DNA from: a virus | Virus record (IMG/VR): IMGVR_UViG_3300022602_000020 | Span: 1 to 30,207 of that record | DNA: 30,207 nt | Direction: 5' to 3' (one strand) | Shown here: positions 6,627 to 13,885 of the stretch, piece by piece | Position numbering within the stretch: position 1 is the first letter of the stretch | Layout: the number at the start of each line of letters is the position of its first letter | Notes under the pieces: generated by a model | Database searches by the model: none | Told to the model about the DNA's origin: nothing | Seen by the model: only the letters and a program-made list of their open reading frames with translations | Position numbers and translations under genes: made by a program

Positions 6627-6848
6627 TTATTTTTTAGCTTCGTCAGAAATGGATTTTTGAATTTCGTATTCAGTTTGATAGATCACCATCATAGCTTCAC
6701 CCAAAAGAAGGGAGACGCGGCCAGCTGGTGATGTTGGCGTAGGTTTGCATTCATCTACCCCGGCCTTGAGGCCAGCGATATGCTCGGCCAGCGCCAGGAA
6801 CGGGTTAAGATTTTTAACTGCTTTAGCTTTTTTAGTTTTTTTGGGCAT
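6627..6848 (-). CDS. Hypothetical small protein (73 aa)
   Basis: No family is recognised. The N-terminus is very basic (MPKKTKKAKAVKNL), followed by helical segments (NPFLALAEHIAGLKAGVDE and GRVSLLLGEAMMVIYQTEYE). Small basic-then-helical proteins of this kind often bind nucleic acids, but no motif proves it. The gene is 12 bases downstream of the small gene at 6861-7052 and is likely transcribed with it. Confidence 0.6.
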   Translation of the reverse strand: MPKKTKKAKAVKNLNPFLALAEHIAGLKAGVDECKPTPTSPAGRVSLLLGEAMMVIYQTEYEIQKSISDEAKK

Positions 6849-6860
6849 TGTGATGTTTGA

Positions 6861-7052
6861 TTACATTTGCGAAAGACCGTTTTTCACGTTCCAAGCGTGG
6901 GCAAGGTTATCAGTTTTAATCCAAGCCGCGTAAGCTTTGAGGTCGGCAAGTTTTTTCGCTTCGCGTTCAGCGAGCGACATTGCTTGCCAAGCACGTTGAG
7001 CTTCGGCGTTTTTGATTTTGTTGAGGGCGTTTTGAGCGGTGGTGTTTTTCAT
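6861..7052 (-). CDS. Small charged helical protein with its own promoter (63 aa)
   Basis: The start at 7052 is preferred over 7091 because a promoter-like sequence (7067-7091) would otherwise lie inside the gene. The protein begins MKNTTAQNALNKIKNAEAQR and is almost entirely helical and charged, with many Ala, Lys and Trp residues (RAWQAMSLAEREAKKLADLKAYAAW). Its codons look different from neighbours: GTT/GCG-rich with G at third positions and few of the GGCC words common elsewhere. It may be a recent acquisition or highly expressed. Function unknown. Confidence 0.6.
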   Translation of the reverse strand: MKNTTAQNALNKIKNAEAQRAWQAMSLAEREAKKLADLKAYAAWIKTDNLAHAWNVKNGLSQM

Positions 7053-7066
7053 AACGCTAACAGTTG

Positions 7067-7091
7067 AATATAATTTTTTATTCAGTGTCAA
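7067..7091 (-). promoter_or_regulatory. Promoter-like site upstream of 6861-7052
   Basis: On the minus strand TTGACA (7086-7091) is followed after 13 bases by TATATT (7067-7072), with an A-run between. The spacing is shorter than the usual 17 for sigma70, but the five virion motifs elsewhere also place TTGAC 12-13 bases before a TATA-like box. The ATG of the next gene lies 15 bases downstream, leaving a very short leader. Confidence 0.45.
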
Positions 7092-7197
7092 CGTCTTAAA
7101 TAAAATAATTTATTAGACGGCCGTCCCAGGGTAACTTAGCCATCCCAGGCCACCCAATCCAGGCCACCAGCACCCCTTAAATCAGTCAGAAATAGGC
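7092..7197. other. Non-coding interval with repeats
   Basis: No supported gene. On the minus strand two copies of GGTGGCCTGG lie about 15 bases apart, followed by a perfect 10-base palindrome GACGGCCGTC at 7116-7125 and an AT-rich stretch leading to the promoter-like site. A 25-codon frame from a GTG preceded by AAGGG exists here but is too short and repetitive to support. The interval separates the lysis membrane genes from the downstream small genes. Confidence 0.4.
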
Positions 7198-7527
7198 CTA
7201 GGCGGCCTTTTCCCTTATCATTCGTATAATCACCGCCACCCCAACCCCTAAGCACCCTATTCCTAGGGCCCATCCTAGATCGCGACAGGCCTTGAGCGCT
7301 AATGTTGCGGTACTGAGCTGGTGCTCTAGGTTTTTATCGTCGGATTTTATTCCACCATCGGTAATTAGCAGGGCCATAGCGTTAGAGCTACCAAAGCTAT
7401 CTAGGACATAATTACAGATTAATGCCACGACCAGGGCCGTTATAGCTGCTGCAGTTAGCAGGCCTATAATCGCCAGGTGCAGGTTAACGTGATTTGCGTC
7501 CTGCTTTACGACGTTTCGGCTTTTCAT
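7198..7527 (-). CDS. Two-span membrane protein in lysis cassette (109 aa)
   Basis: The ATG at 7527 (MKSRNVVKQ) is preferred to one at 7551, and still overlaps the holin candidate by 44 bases. Two hydrophobic segments are clear: LAIIGLLTAAAITALVVALI (about 15-36) and LGWALGIGCLGVGVAVIIRM near the C-terminus, separated by a hydrophilic loop that includes SDDKNLEHQ. This is compatible with a second holin, an antiholin or a pinholin-like partner. No specific family is recognised. The AAG-rich N-terminus and the RMIREKAA tail are positively charged. Confidence 0.6.
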   Translation of the reverse strand: MKSRNVVKQDANHVNLHLAIIGLLTAAAITALVVALICNYVLDSFGSSNAMALLITDGGIKSDDKNLEHQLSTATLALKACRDLGWALGIGCLGVGVAVIIRMIREKAA

Positions 7528-7855
7528 ATTTGGCGAGCTCCTGTTTACCACGGGCGTGGATAATCTTTAAAAGGTAGTCCAAGCTTTCCGGTGATGCGTA
7601 ACCGAAAGCACCGATAATAGCCATTTTAAGGGAAACACTGTTAATTTTATCATCGATGGCGTACCCGACAAAGCACGCGGTAATCGACGCTGCCAGGATT
7701 CGACGAACCACCCACCAGAAAGTTACCTTTTCCGTGGAAAGTAAAAGTCGCGCTACCATAGCCAGCGAACCCAGTACGCCAGAAATTATCCCATCTTTAA
7801 TCTGCTGGTTAGCCAGGACGGTATCTGAATCTACTGGTGATGGGGGGGTAGCCAT
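7484..7855 (-). CDS. Holin candidate (123 aa)
   Basis: The protein has a short hydrophilic N-terminus, then hydrophobic segments around GVLGSLAMVARLLL (about 25-40), RRILAASITACFVGYAI (about 51-67) and MAIIGAFGYASPESLDYLL (about 78-96), and a strongly basic tail (KPKRRKAGRKSR). This layout, with a Gly-Ala-rich final span and Ser-Pro-Glu motif, resembles the LydA/lambda-like phage holins that permeabilise the inner membrane to trigger lysis. It overlaps the metallopeptidase gene as TAATG and the next membrane gene by 44 bases. Confidence 0.65.
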   Translation of the reverse strand: MATPPSPVDSDTVLANQQIKDGIISGVLGSLAMVARLLLSTEKVTFWWVVRRILAASITACFVGYAIDDKINSVSLKMAIIGAFGYASPESLDYLLKIIHARGKQELAKYEKPKRRKAGRKSR

Positions 7856-8139
7856 TAGGTAATTTTAACTGGAGTAGTGTGTTTGCTTTGCACCACGCGT
7901 CGGTAATTTTGGGCCCAGATGATTTTAGCGATGGCCTTGCCCATCGCATCTATCCTGCTTTCCGAAAGCTCAGGGAATTCAAGATGGCAGATTTCGTGGC
8001 ACAAAACCTCCAGCTCGCGGAACGGTGATAACCTGGTGTCGATTTCGATAAGAGGGTTAGCTGGATCGTGGTGGGCTTGTCCCCAGGCACGTTCGCGGCC
8101 CAGCTTGCGCCAGATTACTTTAACCTTTCTTTTGGCCAT
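7855..8139 (-). CDS. Mini HExxH zinc metallopeptidase-like protein (94 aa)
   Basis: The start at 8139 (MAKRKVKVIW) has a Shine-Dalgarno-like GAGGA about 7 bases upstream, unlike most genes here, and replaces a longer frame beginning at 8214. The product carries LCHEICHLEFPELSESRID, in which HEICH is a classic zinc-binding HExxH motif with a downstream Glu as possible third ligand. This resembles the small WLM/SprT/YgjP-like metallopeptidase folds. Catalytic function is inferred from the motif only. Its position between the spanin-like lipoprotein and the holin suggests a lysis role or attack on an envelope protein, but it could also act inside the cell. Confidence 0.6.
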   Translation of the reverse strand: MAKRKVKVIWRKLGRERAWGQAHHDPANPLIEIDTRLSPFRELEVLCHEICHLEFPELSESRIDAMGKAIAKIIWAQNYRRVVQSKHTTPVKIT

Positions 8140-8845
8140 TTTTTTCCTCGGTGAAAATGTGCCAAGTAATGATGAATAGGACCACCAGGGCCAGCAGGCC
8201 AATGATAGGGACAAACCAGTTAGAATTAAGCAGGTAGGGTACTGCGCCGACGATGGTACCAGAAACCATTAAGCCACCACCAGCCATTACCCGGCCTAAA
8301 GCTAGGGCGATGCCACCCAAGGTAAGCAGGCCTACTGCTGCCATTGTGTAGAGCTTGCGGTCAGCATCGCGTTCCACTGCTTCCACCTTCTTCTGCAGCG
8401 TTAAAATCTCCTGGTTTTTAAGAGCTGAGACGCGAGCAGCTTCTTTCTGGTCGGATTCCATCTTATTAAACGCATCGTCAATTTTCTTTTGTAAAGTCAT
8501 CCCGTAAGAAATGGCTGCTTTATATTCCTCTGCGTTCATCCTTTCAGCTCGTGCGTGGGCAGCTGCCAGATCAGCGGCCGTGGGCGTGGGAAGGAAAGCA
8601 GCAGCCACTGATAATTCGTTTTCGGTTTTAGCAGTTTGTCCTAGTTTATTTTGGGCGCGAGCTTCGGCCACAGCAGCAGCCACCTTGGCATCAGATTCCG
8701 ATTGCTTCTTATCCGCGTCATCTACGGCCGTGGGCATTACAGGGCCACCAGGTTGCAGTGGTAACACTGCAGGACCTGGAGCTGAAAAGAAGCTGCACCC
8801 AGAAAGCAAGATTACTGCTAGTAAACTGAATGCAACTTTTACCAT
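8120..8845 (-). CDS. Lipoprotein with C-terminal membrane helices, spanin-like (241 aa)
   Basis: The N-terminus MVKVAFSLLAVILLSGC is a lipoprotein signal with Cys17 as the lipidated residue and Ser after it, which favours outer-membrane sorting in proteobacterial-type cells. Residues about 35-165 form a charged helix/coiled coil. The C-terminal third has three hydrophobic segments (LYTMAAVGLLTLGGIALAL, GGLMVSGTIVGAVPYLL and WFVPIIGLLALVVLFIITW) and ends in EEKNGQKKG. Lipoprotein signal at one end and membrane anchor at the other is the layout of a unimolecular spanin, which fuses the two membranes at the end of lysis. Several spans instead of one is unusual. The start couples to the upstream 58-aa gene as TAATG. 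Confidence 0.65.
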   Translation of the reverse strand: MVKVAFSLLAVILLSGCSFFSAPGPAVLPLQPGGPVMPTAVDDADKKQSESDAKVAAAVAEARAQNKLGQTAKTENELSVAAAFLPTPTAADLAAAHARAERMNAEEYKAAISYGMTLQKKIDDAFNKMESDQKEAARVSALKNQEILTLQKKVEAVERDADRKLYTMAAVGLLTLGGIALALGRVMAGGGLMVSGTIVGAVPYLLNSNWFVPIIGLLALVVLFIITWHIFTEEKNGQKKG

Positions 8846-9021
8846 TAAGGTTTTTGCTTTAACGCGTTGAGAAGCTCTTGGGCCTTAGCTTTATCATTAG
8901 CTAATTCAGCTTCCACCTTGGCCGCATCTGCCTCCACCTTATCGCGATTATTACGATAAGCCAGGATTCCGGTGATAGCACCCAGGAGGAAACCAGCTAG
9001 GAAAACAATTAGGTAATTCAT
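8845..9021 (-). CDS. Small N-terminal membrane/coiled-coil protein (58 aa)
   Basis: A short frame from ATG 9021 encodes MNYLIVFLAGFLLGAITGIL as one membrane span, then YRNNRDKVEADAAKVEAELA and DKAKAQELLNALKQKP, a charged coiled coil. The topology, with the N-terminus inside and the coil outside, resembles an i-spanin or a small phage membrane adaptor. It overlaps the lipoprotein gene as TAATG, so the two are translationally coupled and probably work together, perhaps as a spanin pair. It falls just below common ORF size cut-offs. Confidence 0.65.
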   Translation of the reverse strand: MNYLIVFLAGFLLGAITGILAYRNNRDKVEADAAKVEAELANDKAKAQELLNALKQKP

Positions 9022-9030
9022 ATGCGTAAA

Positions 9031-9336
9031 TTATTTAGCAGGAGTAGATGGAGCTGGTGCTGGGGTGCCAGCTGATTGCACACCAGGCACGTAGATCCAT
9101 TTATTAGTGGTGATGGCGGCCGTGGCCGTGGCCGTATCCGCATAGATGTTCGCCTGCCAGCCGGTGTAAATGCGCGTATCGATTTTAACGGTTTTAACTA
9201 CCATAACTTTGTTAACTGCGGTATCGACGAGCACCACTGTTTTACCAGCTGGGACGTTAACGTCTTTCGGGCCAGCGGGGGCGGCGGGGGGAGGGGCCAA
9301 TGGAGCAGGAGGAGGAGTAGATGGAGTAGTTGCCAT
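9031..9336 (-). CDS. Pro/Ala-rich structural protein candidate (101 aa)
   Basis: No family is recognised. Both ends are proline/alanine-rich linkers (TPSTPPPAPLAPPPAAPAGP and TPAPAPSTPAK), flanking a compact beta-rich core (KTVVLVDTAVNKVMVVKTVK, IYTGWQANIYADTATATAAI). The gene directly follows the tail-fibre genes, so it is probably a virion surface or fibre-attachment protein. It is placed before the lysis cassette in the same transcription unit. Confidence 0.6.
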   Translation of the reverse strand: MATTPSTPPPAPLAPPPAAPAGPKDVNVPAGKTVVLVDTAVNKVMVVKTVKIDTRIYTGWQANIYADTATATAAITTNKWIYVPGVQSAGTPAPAPSTPAK

Positions 9337-9339
9337 AAT

Positions 9340-10332
9340 TTAAGAAAGGGTGAAAGGAGATGAGTGCCACGTTCCAGAGCCGTCTTTGTAGGCGAGGACA
9401 TAGGACGAAACCGATGCAGCGGTTGATACGGTAAAGTATTGACTAAAATAACCGCCAACGCCGAAAGGTTGGAATCCGTCAAAGGGACAATAATTTGAAC
9501 CATCCCAAACGCCGATTTGTCCGCTGGTCACATAACTTACAAATCCTCCGCCAAAAGTAGAAGCAGTATAATCACCACCTGTGTTATTAGAACCATTATT
9601 AAAGAAGATTTGAAGAGGAGTTGCGTAATAATTTAATTCATAAAACCAACTAAACAATGTCGCACAAATGGAAAGGTTTGCCACGCTCGTTGCATCAACA
9701 CCACCACTTGCCGCCGTGGTCTGAACGCTACCGTCTGCAAAAGTCACCGAACCGCCATCGCCATTAGTCAGCGTCAAGTTCTGGCAATTCACTTGCCCAG
9801 CAGGAGACGAAAAGTTGCCACTTGAAAGGTTGTAGCCGTCACAATTTAAATCGCCGCCAAGTTGCAAAGCACCTGTCATCGCTCCACCAGACAAAGGTAA
9901 AAAAGTCCCAGCTGTAAAAGCAGTGGTTTGCGTGGTCGAGTCAGCGAAAATAATGCCACCAGCAGTGACGCTCGTCGTATTCGTTCCGTCCGTGACCGAC
10001 ACTGTGCTATTCACCGTCCCGCCGTTGAAAACCGTTGGAGCAGTCGTCATTATGCTACTATCACTAAACGTGATCCCGTAGCTTGAAACGGTAAGGCCAC
10101 CCGTAAGAGTACCACCAGCTAAAAGCAAATAATTTGCGAATTCATTCTGCAAATCTGTTTGCGTGCTGATATCACCAGAAATGCTTCCCCAGGTTGCGCT
10201 ACCACCACCACCGGTAAGAATTGCCCAGGCCGCATTTTGGCGAACATATTGATAACCATCTACCGGGGCTTCTCCTACCTTAGTAGCCAGAAGGCCATCA
10301 ACGCTTTCCTTGGAATAAATATTTAATGCCAT
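9340..10332 (-). CDS. Tail fibre/spike-like protein with internal repeats (330 aa)
   Basis: After an N-terminal segment (residues about 1-40) comes a WGSISGDISTQTDLQNEFA block shared with the protein at 10334-10999, and then repeated beta-rich units rich in Gly, Ser and Thr. Two near-repeats of ITFSDSS/IIFADSTTQTTA and a third VTFADGSVQTTA lie about 40-70 residues apart, typical of stacked-sheet phage fibres. The C-terminal domain (about 220-330) contains aromatic, Gly-rich segments and may bind the receptor. The host receptor is unknown. The gene is in the fibre cluster after motif copy 11346-11368. Confidence 0.7.
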   Translation of the reverse strand: MALNIYSKESVDGLLATKVGEAPVDGYQYVRQNAAWAILTGGGGSATWGSISGDISTQTDLQNEFANYLLLAGGTLTGGLTVSSYGITFSDSSIMTTAPTVFNGGTVNSTVSVTDGTNTTSVTAGGIIFADSTTQTTAFTAGTFLPLSGGAMTGALQLGGDLNCDGYNLSSGNFSSPAGQVNCQNLTLTNGDGGSVTFADGSVQTTAASGGVDATSVANLSICATLFSWFYELNYYATPLQIFFNNGSNNTGGDYTASTFGGGFVSYVTSGQIGVWDGSNYCPFDGFQPFGVGGYFSQYFTVSTAASVSSYVLAYKDGSGTWHSSPFTLS

Positions 10333-10333
10333 T

Positions 10334-10999
10334 TTAGTAAACGATTAGCTGAGTCCAGTACCCATTTTGCTGAATGTAGTAATTACCATTATTCGGAGCA
10401 AGGGGAACATAGGTGCTCGCGGCCGTGGCCGAAAGCAAATAGGGCGATAACGCAGCGCTGGTAATGTATCCTTGGGATGTTACAAAAGTTTGCGTGGCGT
10501 ACCCAGATAAAGCGGAGTTAGTAATATATCCAGCTGGGTTCGTCGTGGAGTATTTACCATTTAAAGCTGTTTGGAGATCTGTTTGGTTACTAATTAAACC
10601 TGTTATATTTCCCCAAGCCACCGTCGATGTGCCAGCGTTTACCCATTGGGTATTATAATTTGTGCCGTCGATTTTAGCTAGGACCTGGCCAGCTATCCCA
10701 CCCGTCGGCACGCCAGGACCAGCAGGGCCCGTACTTCCAGTAGGTCCAGGAATCCCTTGCGTCCCTTGAGGGCCTGTTTCGAGCTGGAAATTAAAAACTG
10801 CGGCCGATGAAGTACCCGAATTATTTACAGTAGGGGGGGTGCCATAAGGTACAGCGCTTACCGTACCGATAGCGATAGTAGCAGCTTCACCAGGCAGGCC
10901 ACGCGGACCTGGCAGGCCAGTAGTTACCGTTACGGTAGCTGGTGATGGCGTTGACGCGGCCAGGTTAGCGGCCGTCAGTAATGTAATATTCAGCGCCAT
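10334..10999 (-). CDS. Collagen-like tail fibre protein (221 aa)
   Basis: Two runs of Gly-X-Y triplets are visible: GLPGPRGLPGEA near residue 28 and GPQGTQGIPGPTGSTGPAGP near residue 76. Such collagen-like shafts are frequent in phage fibres and form triple helices. Between them lies a beta-rich segment (IAIGTVSAVPYGTPPTVNNS). The later part contains a WGNITGLISNQTDLQTALN block shared with the next fibre protein, then a Tyr/Asn/Gly-rich C-terminus with WTQL at the end. Likely part of the adhesion apparatus. Confidence 0.75.
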   Translation of the reverse strand: MALNITLLTAANLAASTPSPATVTVTTGLPGPRGLPGEAATIAIGTVSAVPYGTPPTVNNSGTSSAAVFNFQLETGPQGTQGIPGPTGSTGPAGPGVPTGGIAGQVLAKIDGTNYNTQWVNAGTSTVAWGNITGLISNQTDLQTALNGKYSTTNPAGYITNSALSGYATQTFVTSQGYITSAALSPYLLSATAASTYVPLAPNNGNYYIQQNGYWTQLIVY

Positions 11000-11347
11000 T
11001 TAGTTATAAATGCTGCCAGATAAAAAACTCCCGGTAACGCTGGGCAGGATAAAGAATTGAATGCTTTGGGTTAGGAACGTGCTACCAGCTCCGTAAGTAA
11101 ACATAATATCCCAATAAGCTGGCCCCACTACCCAATTCATCGTGCTGGTAGGGAAAATTACCGTAAACGTGGTGGGGCTGGTAATTGTAACGATTAAAGG
11201 ATAATAATTATAACCTGCATCGCGAATAGCTGACGTAATCACTACGCCAGTTAGATCCACAGGACCACCTTCATCCTGGGTATAAACGCAGCTGGCCCCA
11301 AAGCTGGTACCCTGTTTGAATTGAATTGGGGGAGGGCTAACGGCCAT
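11000..11347 (-). CDS. Tail/baseplate-type protein (115 aa)
   Basis: The N-terminal IQFKQGTSFGASCVY and PVDLTGVVITSAIRDAGYNY resemble the small Ig-like BppU-N-type phage baseplate domains, where the D-L-T-G and I-R-D motifs recur. The rest is beta-rich (YPLIVTITSPTTFTVIF) with no catalytic motif. Its ATG overlaps the final bases of a conserved 23-bp motif (11346-11368), so this gene begins its own expression module, leading to the fibre and lysis genes. Probably a small virion adaptor or baseplate component. Confidence 0.65.
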   Translation of the reverse strand: MAVSPPPIQFKQGTSFGASCVYTQDEGGPVDLTGVVITSAIRDAGYNYYPLIVTITSPTTFTVIFPTSTMNWVVGPAYWDIMFTYGAGSTFLTQSIQFFILPSVTGSFLSGSIYN

Positions 11348-11368
11348 AAAAACGCGTTATAGTCAAAA
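11346..11368 (-). promoter_or_regulatory. Conserved virion-module motif, copy 5
   Basis: On the minus strand this reads TTTTGACTATAACGCG then TTTTTAT, with the A and T of the final TAT being the first bases of the ATG of the 115-aa gene. It fits exactly between the stop of the upstream fibre gene and this start. The core TTTGAC-N3-AACGCGTTTTTAT is shared with four other copies, supporting a specific regulatory site rather than chance. Confidence 0.8.
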
Positions 11369-12568
11369 TTACAGGTTAGGCGTAATTGCAACCGATGGCA
11401 GAAGGCCACCACCTGTAAACTTATCGCTACCCGACCAGGGATTTTCAAATGCCACTTCCTGGCTTTCAAAATCTGGGGTGGTTAGCCAATTAGGTAAGTT
11501 ATCCACCAAGGTATCTGGGCTATAAAAGAAAACCCCACCGTGGATTAAATTATTAGGTAATGTTACCGGGCCTTCCAAATATTGATAAACGTCCCATTTT
11601 TTACTTCCTGCATTATATTTAACTTGGGCAATCAATACGCGCTGGCAGTTATATTGGGCGATGTACGGTGAGGCCTGGGCGGTTTGAAATTTGTTAATGG
11701 CATCGCCTGCGAACATTCCACCGTTAACTGGGTCCAAGCTACCAGGTACTATGATAGAAATCTGGGTAATGTTTCCGTAAATATCGTAATAAACCTGTTT
11801 ATCGGTGCCTTCATTCCAGGGCGTGCTGGCAATATCACCAGCAGATCCAGCTGCGATTACCGAAATTAAAGGCGTGCTGGCGAACGTACCACCACGCGAA
11901 ATGCCATAAGCATTACGAATAATGTAAACGTTGTAGGTATCAGCTCCGTACGTCGATGACGTGCTACCATCTGTGCCAACATTATAGGTTGTGCTGGCAG
12001 CTCCTGGCGTTGGGGTATCACCGCTAAGAGTGTCATTCGTCGTACCCGTGGCCGTACCCGAATCGGCCGTGGTGGTAGCTGAATCGCCTGAGCCCAGCGT
12101 TACCGTATTAGTTACCCCACCGATTACCGTGGTGACCGTGGCCGAATCACCGGAGCCCAGGGTATAGCTTTGGGTATCTCCAGCGCTCAACGTCGCGAGC
12201 ACGTTAGCTAGCGAGCTAGGACCCATCTGCGACGATGAAACCCCAGATGGGGTAATTAAATTAGTATTTGTACCCGTAGATCCACCAGAAGGGTTTAAAT
12301 TATAGGATGTGGTAGCAGTGTTACCTGGCCCCATATTGTAATCCGCGGTACCGTTGCCTAGGGTATAGCTGTGCGTTACCGAATCGCCTGGAGCTGAAAG
12401 GGTATAGGGGACCGTACTACCACCCAAAACATAGTGGCCGTTTACAATACCCGATGTGCCGGCCAGGAATTGCGTGGTACCACTAGGCGATGACAAACTA
12501 TAAGAGGCAGAACCTCCTGTGCCCAGGAACATCGTGCTACTGCCATTATTCGTAATAGGTCCTGACAT
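11369..12568 (-). CDS. Large Gly/Ser/Thr-rich tail fibre or adhesin (399 aa)
   Basis: The first 230 residues consist of degenerate repeats rich in Gly, Ser, Thr and Tyr, such as TQSYTLGSGDSATVTTVIGG followed by VTLGSGDSATTTADSG and an earlier YTLGNGTADYNMGPGN. At the DNA level, the repeats around 12055-12180 show near-identical 20-base stretches, so they can expand or recombine. The C-terminal part (about 230-399) is a distinct domain with many aromatic and acidic residues (KWDVYQYLEGPVTLPNNLIHG). No catalytic motif is visible. Likely receptor-binding or virion-decorating. Confidence 0.65.
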   Translation of the reverse strand: MSGPITNNGSSTMFLGTGGSASYSLSSPSGTTQFLAGTSGIVNGHYVLGGSTVPYTLSAPGDSVTHSYTLGNGTADYNMGPGNTATTSYNLNPSGGSTGTNTNLITPSGVSSSQMGPSSLANVLATLSAGDTQSYTLGSGDSATVTTVIGGVTNTVTLGSGDSATTTADSGTATGTTNDTLSGDTPTPGAASTTYNVGTDGSTSSTYGADTYNVYIIRNAYGISRGGTFASTPLISVIAAGSAGDIASTPWNEGTDKQVYYDIYGNITQISIIVPGSLDPVNGGMFAGDAINKFQTAQASPYIAQYNCQRVLIAQVKYNAGSKKWDVYQYLEGPVTLPNNLIHGGVFFYSPDTLVDNLPNWLTTPDFESQEVAFENPWSGSDKFTGGGLLPSVAITPNL

Positions 12569-12569
12569 A

Positions 12570-13010
12570 TTAAGGGGGTGTGGCTAGCTTGATATAACCA
12601 CCTAGGCCAATGTAGGGTGAGCTTGAATCTGTACCAATGGTATAAGCGCTGGTAGGCCAAACACCATAACTCTGGGTGGTATATTCAATAGTTTCGTTTA
12701 AATTCTGAATGATGATGGTACCGATGACCACCTGGATAGCTGAAAAGGTGGTTTCACCATTGTTAATGGTGTTAACGAAAACATCGTGTTGAAGAAATTG
12801 CGTGGTGCTCTCTGGCATCGGTTCATTAGTGGTAATGATAGATCCACCAGGTAAAAAACTTACATTGGTCCCAGCACCGATGTAAGGCATAGGTAGCGAG
12901 CTTTGGACCGATTGCGTAAGTTCGTTAAGCTGTTTAGCCAGGATTGGCTGGCCAGCTCCAAAGCGCGAATTAAACCTACTACCCGTTCCGTTAAATCCTA
13001 AATCATCCAT
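12570..13010 (-). CDS. Hypothetical virion protein (146 aa)
   Basis: No family is recognised. Gly/Ser/Thr-rich with beta-like segments (TNVSFLPGGSIITTNE, IQVVIGTIIIQNLNETIEYT), it couples to the upstream gene as TAATG and abuts the fibre gene at 12568. Genomic position among distal tail genes points to a tail tip or fibre-chaperone role, without direct proof. An N-terminal LGFNGTGSRFNSRFGAGQP segment is polar and probably flexible. Confidence 0.6.
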   Translation of the reverse strand: MDDLGFNGTGSRFNSRFGAGQPILAKQLNELTQSVQSSLPMPYIGAGTNVSFLPGGSIITTNEPMPESTTQFLQHDVFVNTINNGETTFSAIQVVIGTIIIQNLNETIEYTTQSYGVWPTSAYTIGTDSSSPYIGLGGYIKLATPP

Positions 13011-13885
13011 TAGTCGGGGAAAATTGGTGTGGTCATTGTCGGGTAAATATCTGGGTCCCAGGGGAATTCGCCAGAAATCATAATATCGTAAACCACCTTA
13101 ATCGCAGCTGGCTGGTTAACGTTCCCGATGCATTCCGCGTTGGCCGTGGTTAAAAGGCAATATGCACCCGAAAGAGCACCCACTAAACTGTTAGGGGTAA
13201 TTAGCGTGGTTTGGTCAGGATCGTGCAAACGCCATCCGACGTGGTTGGTCATTAAAGCTGCTTTATCCAAATGGTCCGGCCCTAAGAAAATAGTACCGCG
13301 AACGGTCCACATCGGTTTAAGATATTGACGCACCCCAGCTTTCTTATTGGCGGCCGTGGCCACGTTGGAAACGCCAAACCCATTAAACGCCCAATAATTA
13401 CTGCTAGAATTCTTAGTGAACATCGCGTTATTGTACCGCGTGCCTTCGGCCGTCCCAGCTAATGGCGTAGCTGAATCAAATCCTGTATCCCCACCGTTAA
13501 GCTGGAGATAAGTAAAATTCGGATGGGTTTCAATAGGTTGCGCGGAGGTATTAGCCACGCCCGTACATTGGGCATTACTGTACCCTTCTGCAGCATAGAC
13601 TCCCATATAATCTATGGTTAGCGTCGCGATGTTGGCTTTATCAAAAGTAATATCCCATTTGTAAGCTATCATCGAAAACCCTAAAGATTCTGGGTAAACC
13701 ATTACCGATGAATCCCGGCTTTTAATTTTATTTTGAATGTCAATAATGTTCGACATTTGCGACGGGCCACCGTTAATGCGCCAAATGGTTTGAGCTTGGG
13801 CCATCCCAAAGGGATCATAATGAATTCCACCAGATGGCTGGCGTAATCCTAAATCAGTTAATGCATTTCCGTAATTAGTACTCAT
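13010..13885 (-). CDS. Distal tail structural protein (291 aa)
   Basis: The protein is a single globular unit with scattered beta strands (ITFDKANIATLTIDYMGVYA; MWTVRGTIFLGPDH) and several Trp/Tyr-rich regions (NYWAFNGFGVSNV). No family is recognised. It directly follows the tape measure, overlapping it by four bases, where distal-tail or tail-tip genes normally lie, so a tail-tip assignment is inferred from order. There is no hint of a peptidase or lysozyme domain. Confidence 0.6.
   Translation of the reverse strand: MSTNYGNALTDLGLRQPSGGIHYDPFGMAQAQTIWRINGGPSQMSNIIDIQNKIKSRDSSVMVYPESLGFSMIAYKWDITFDKANIATLTIDYMGVYAAEGYSNAQCTGVANTSAQPIETHPNFTYLQLNGGDTGFDSATPLAGTAEGTRYNNAMFTKNSSSNYWAFNGFGVSNVATAANKKAGVRQYLKPMWTVRGTIFLGPDHLDKAALMTNHVGWRLHDPDQTTLITPNSLVGALSGAYCLLTTANAECIGNVNQPAAIKVVYDIMISGEFPWDPDIYPTMTTPIFPD

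Noticed and set aside
8856-8870. Extra AACGCGTT palindromes at about 8859 and 26229
   Set aside because: They share only the 8-bp centre of the virion motif and lack TTTGAC and the T-run; both lie in coding sequence.
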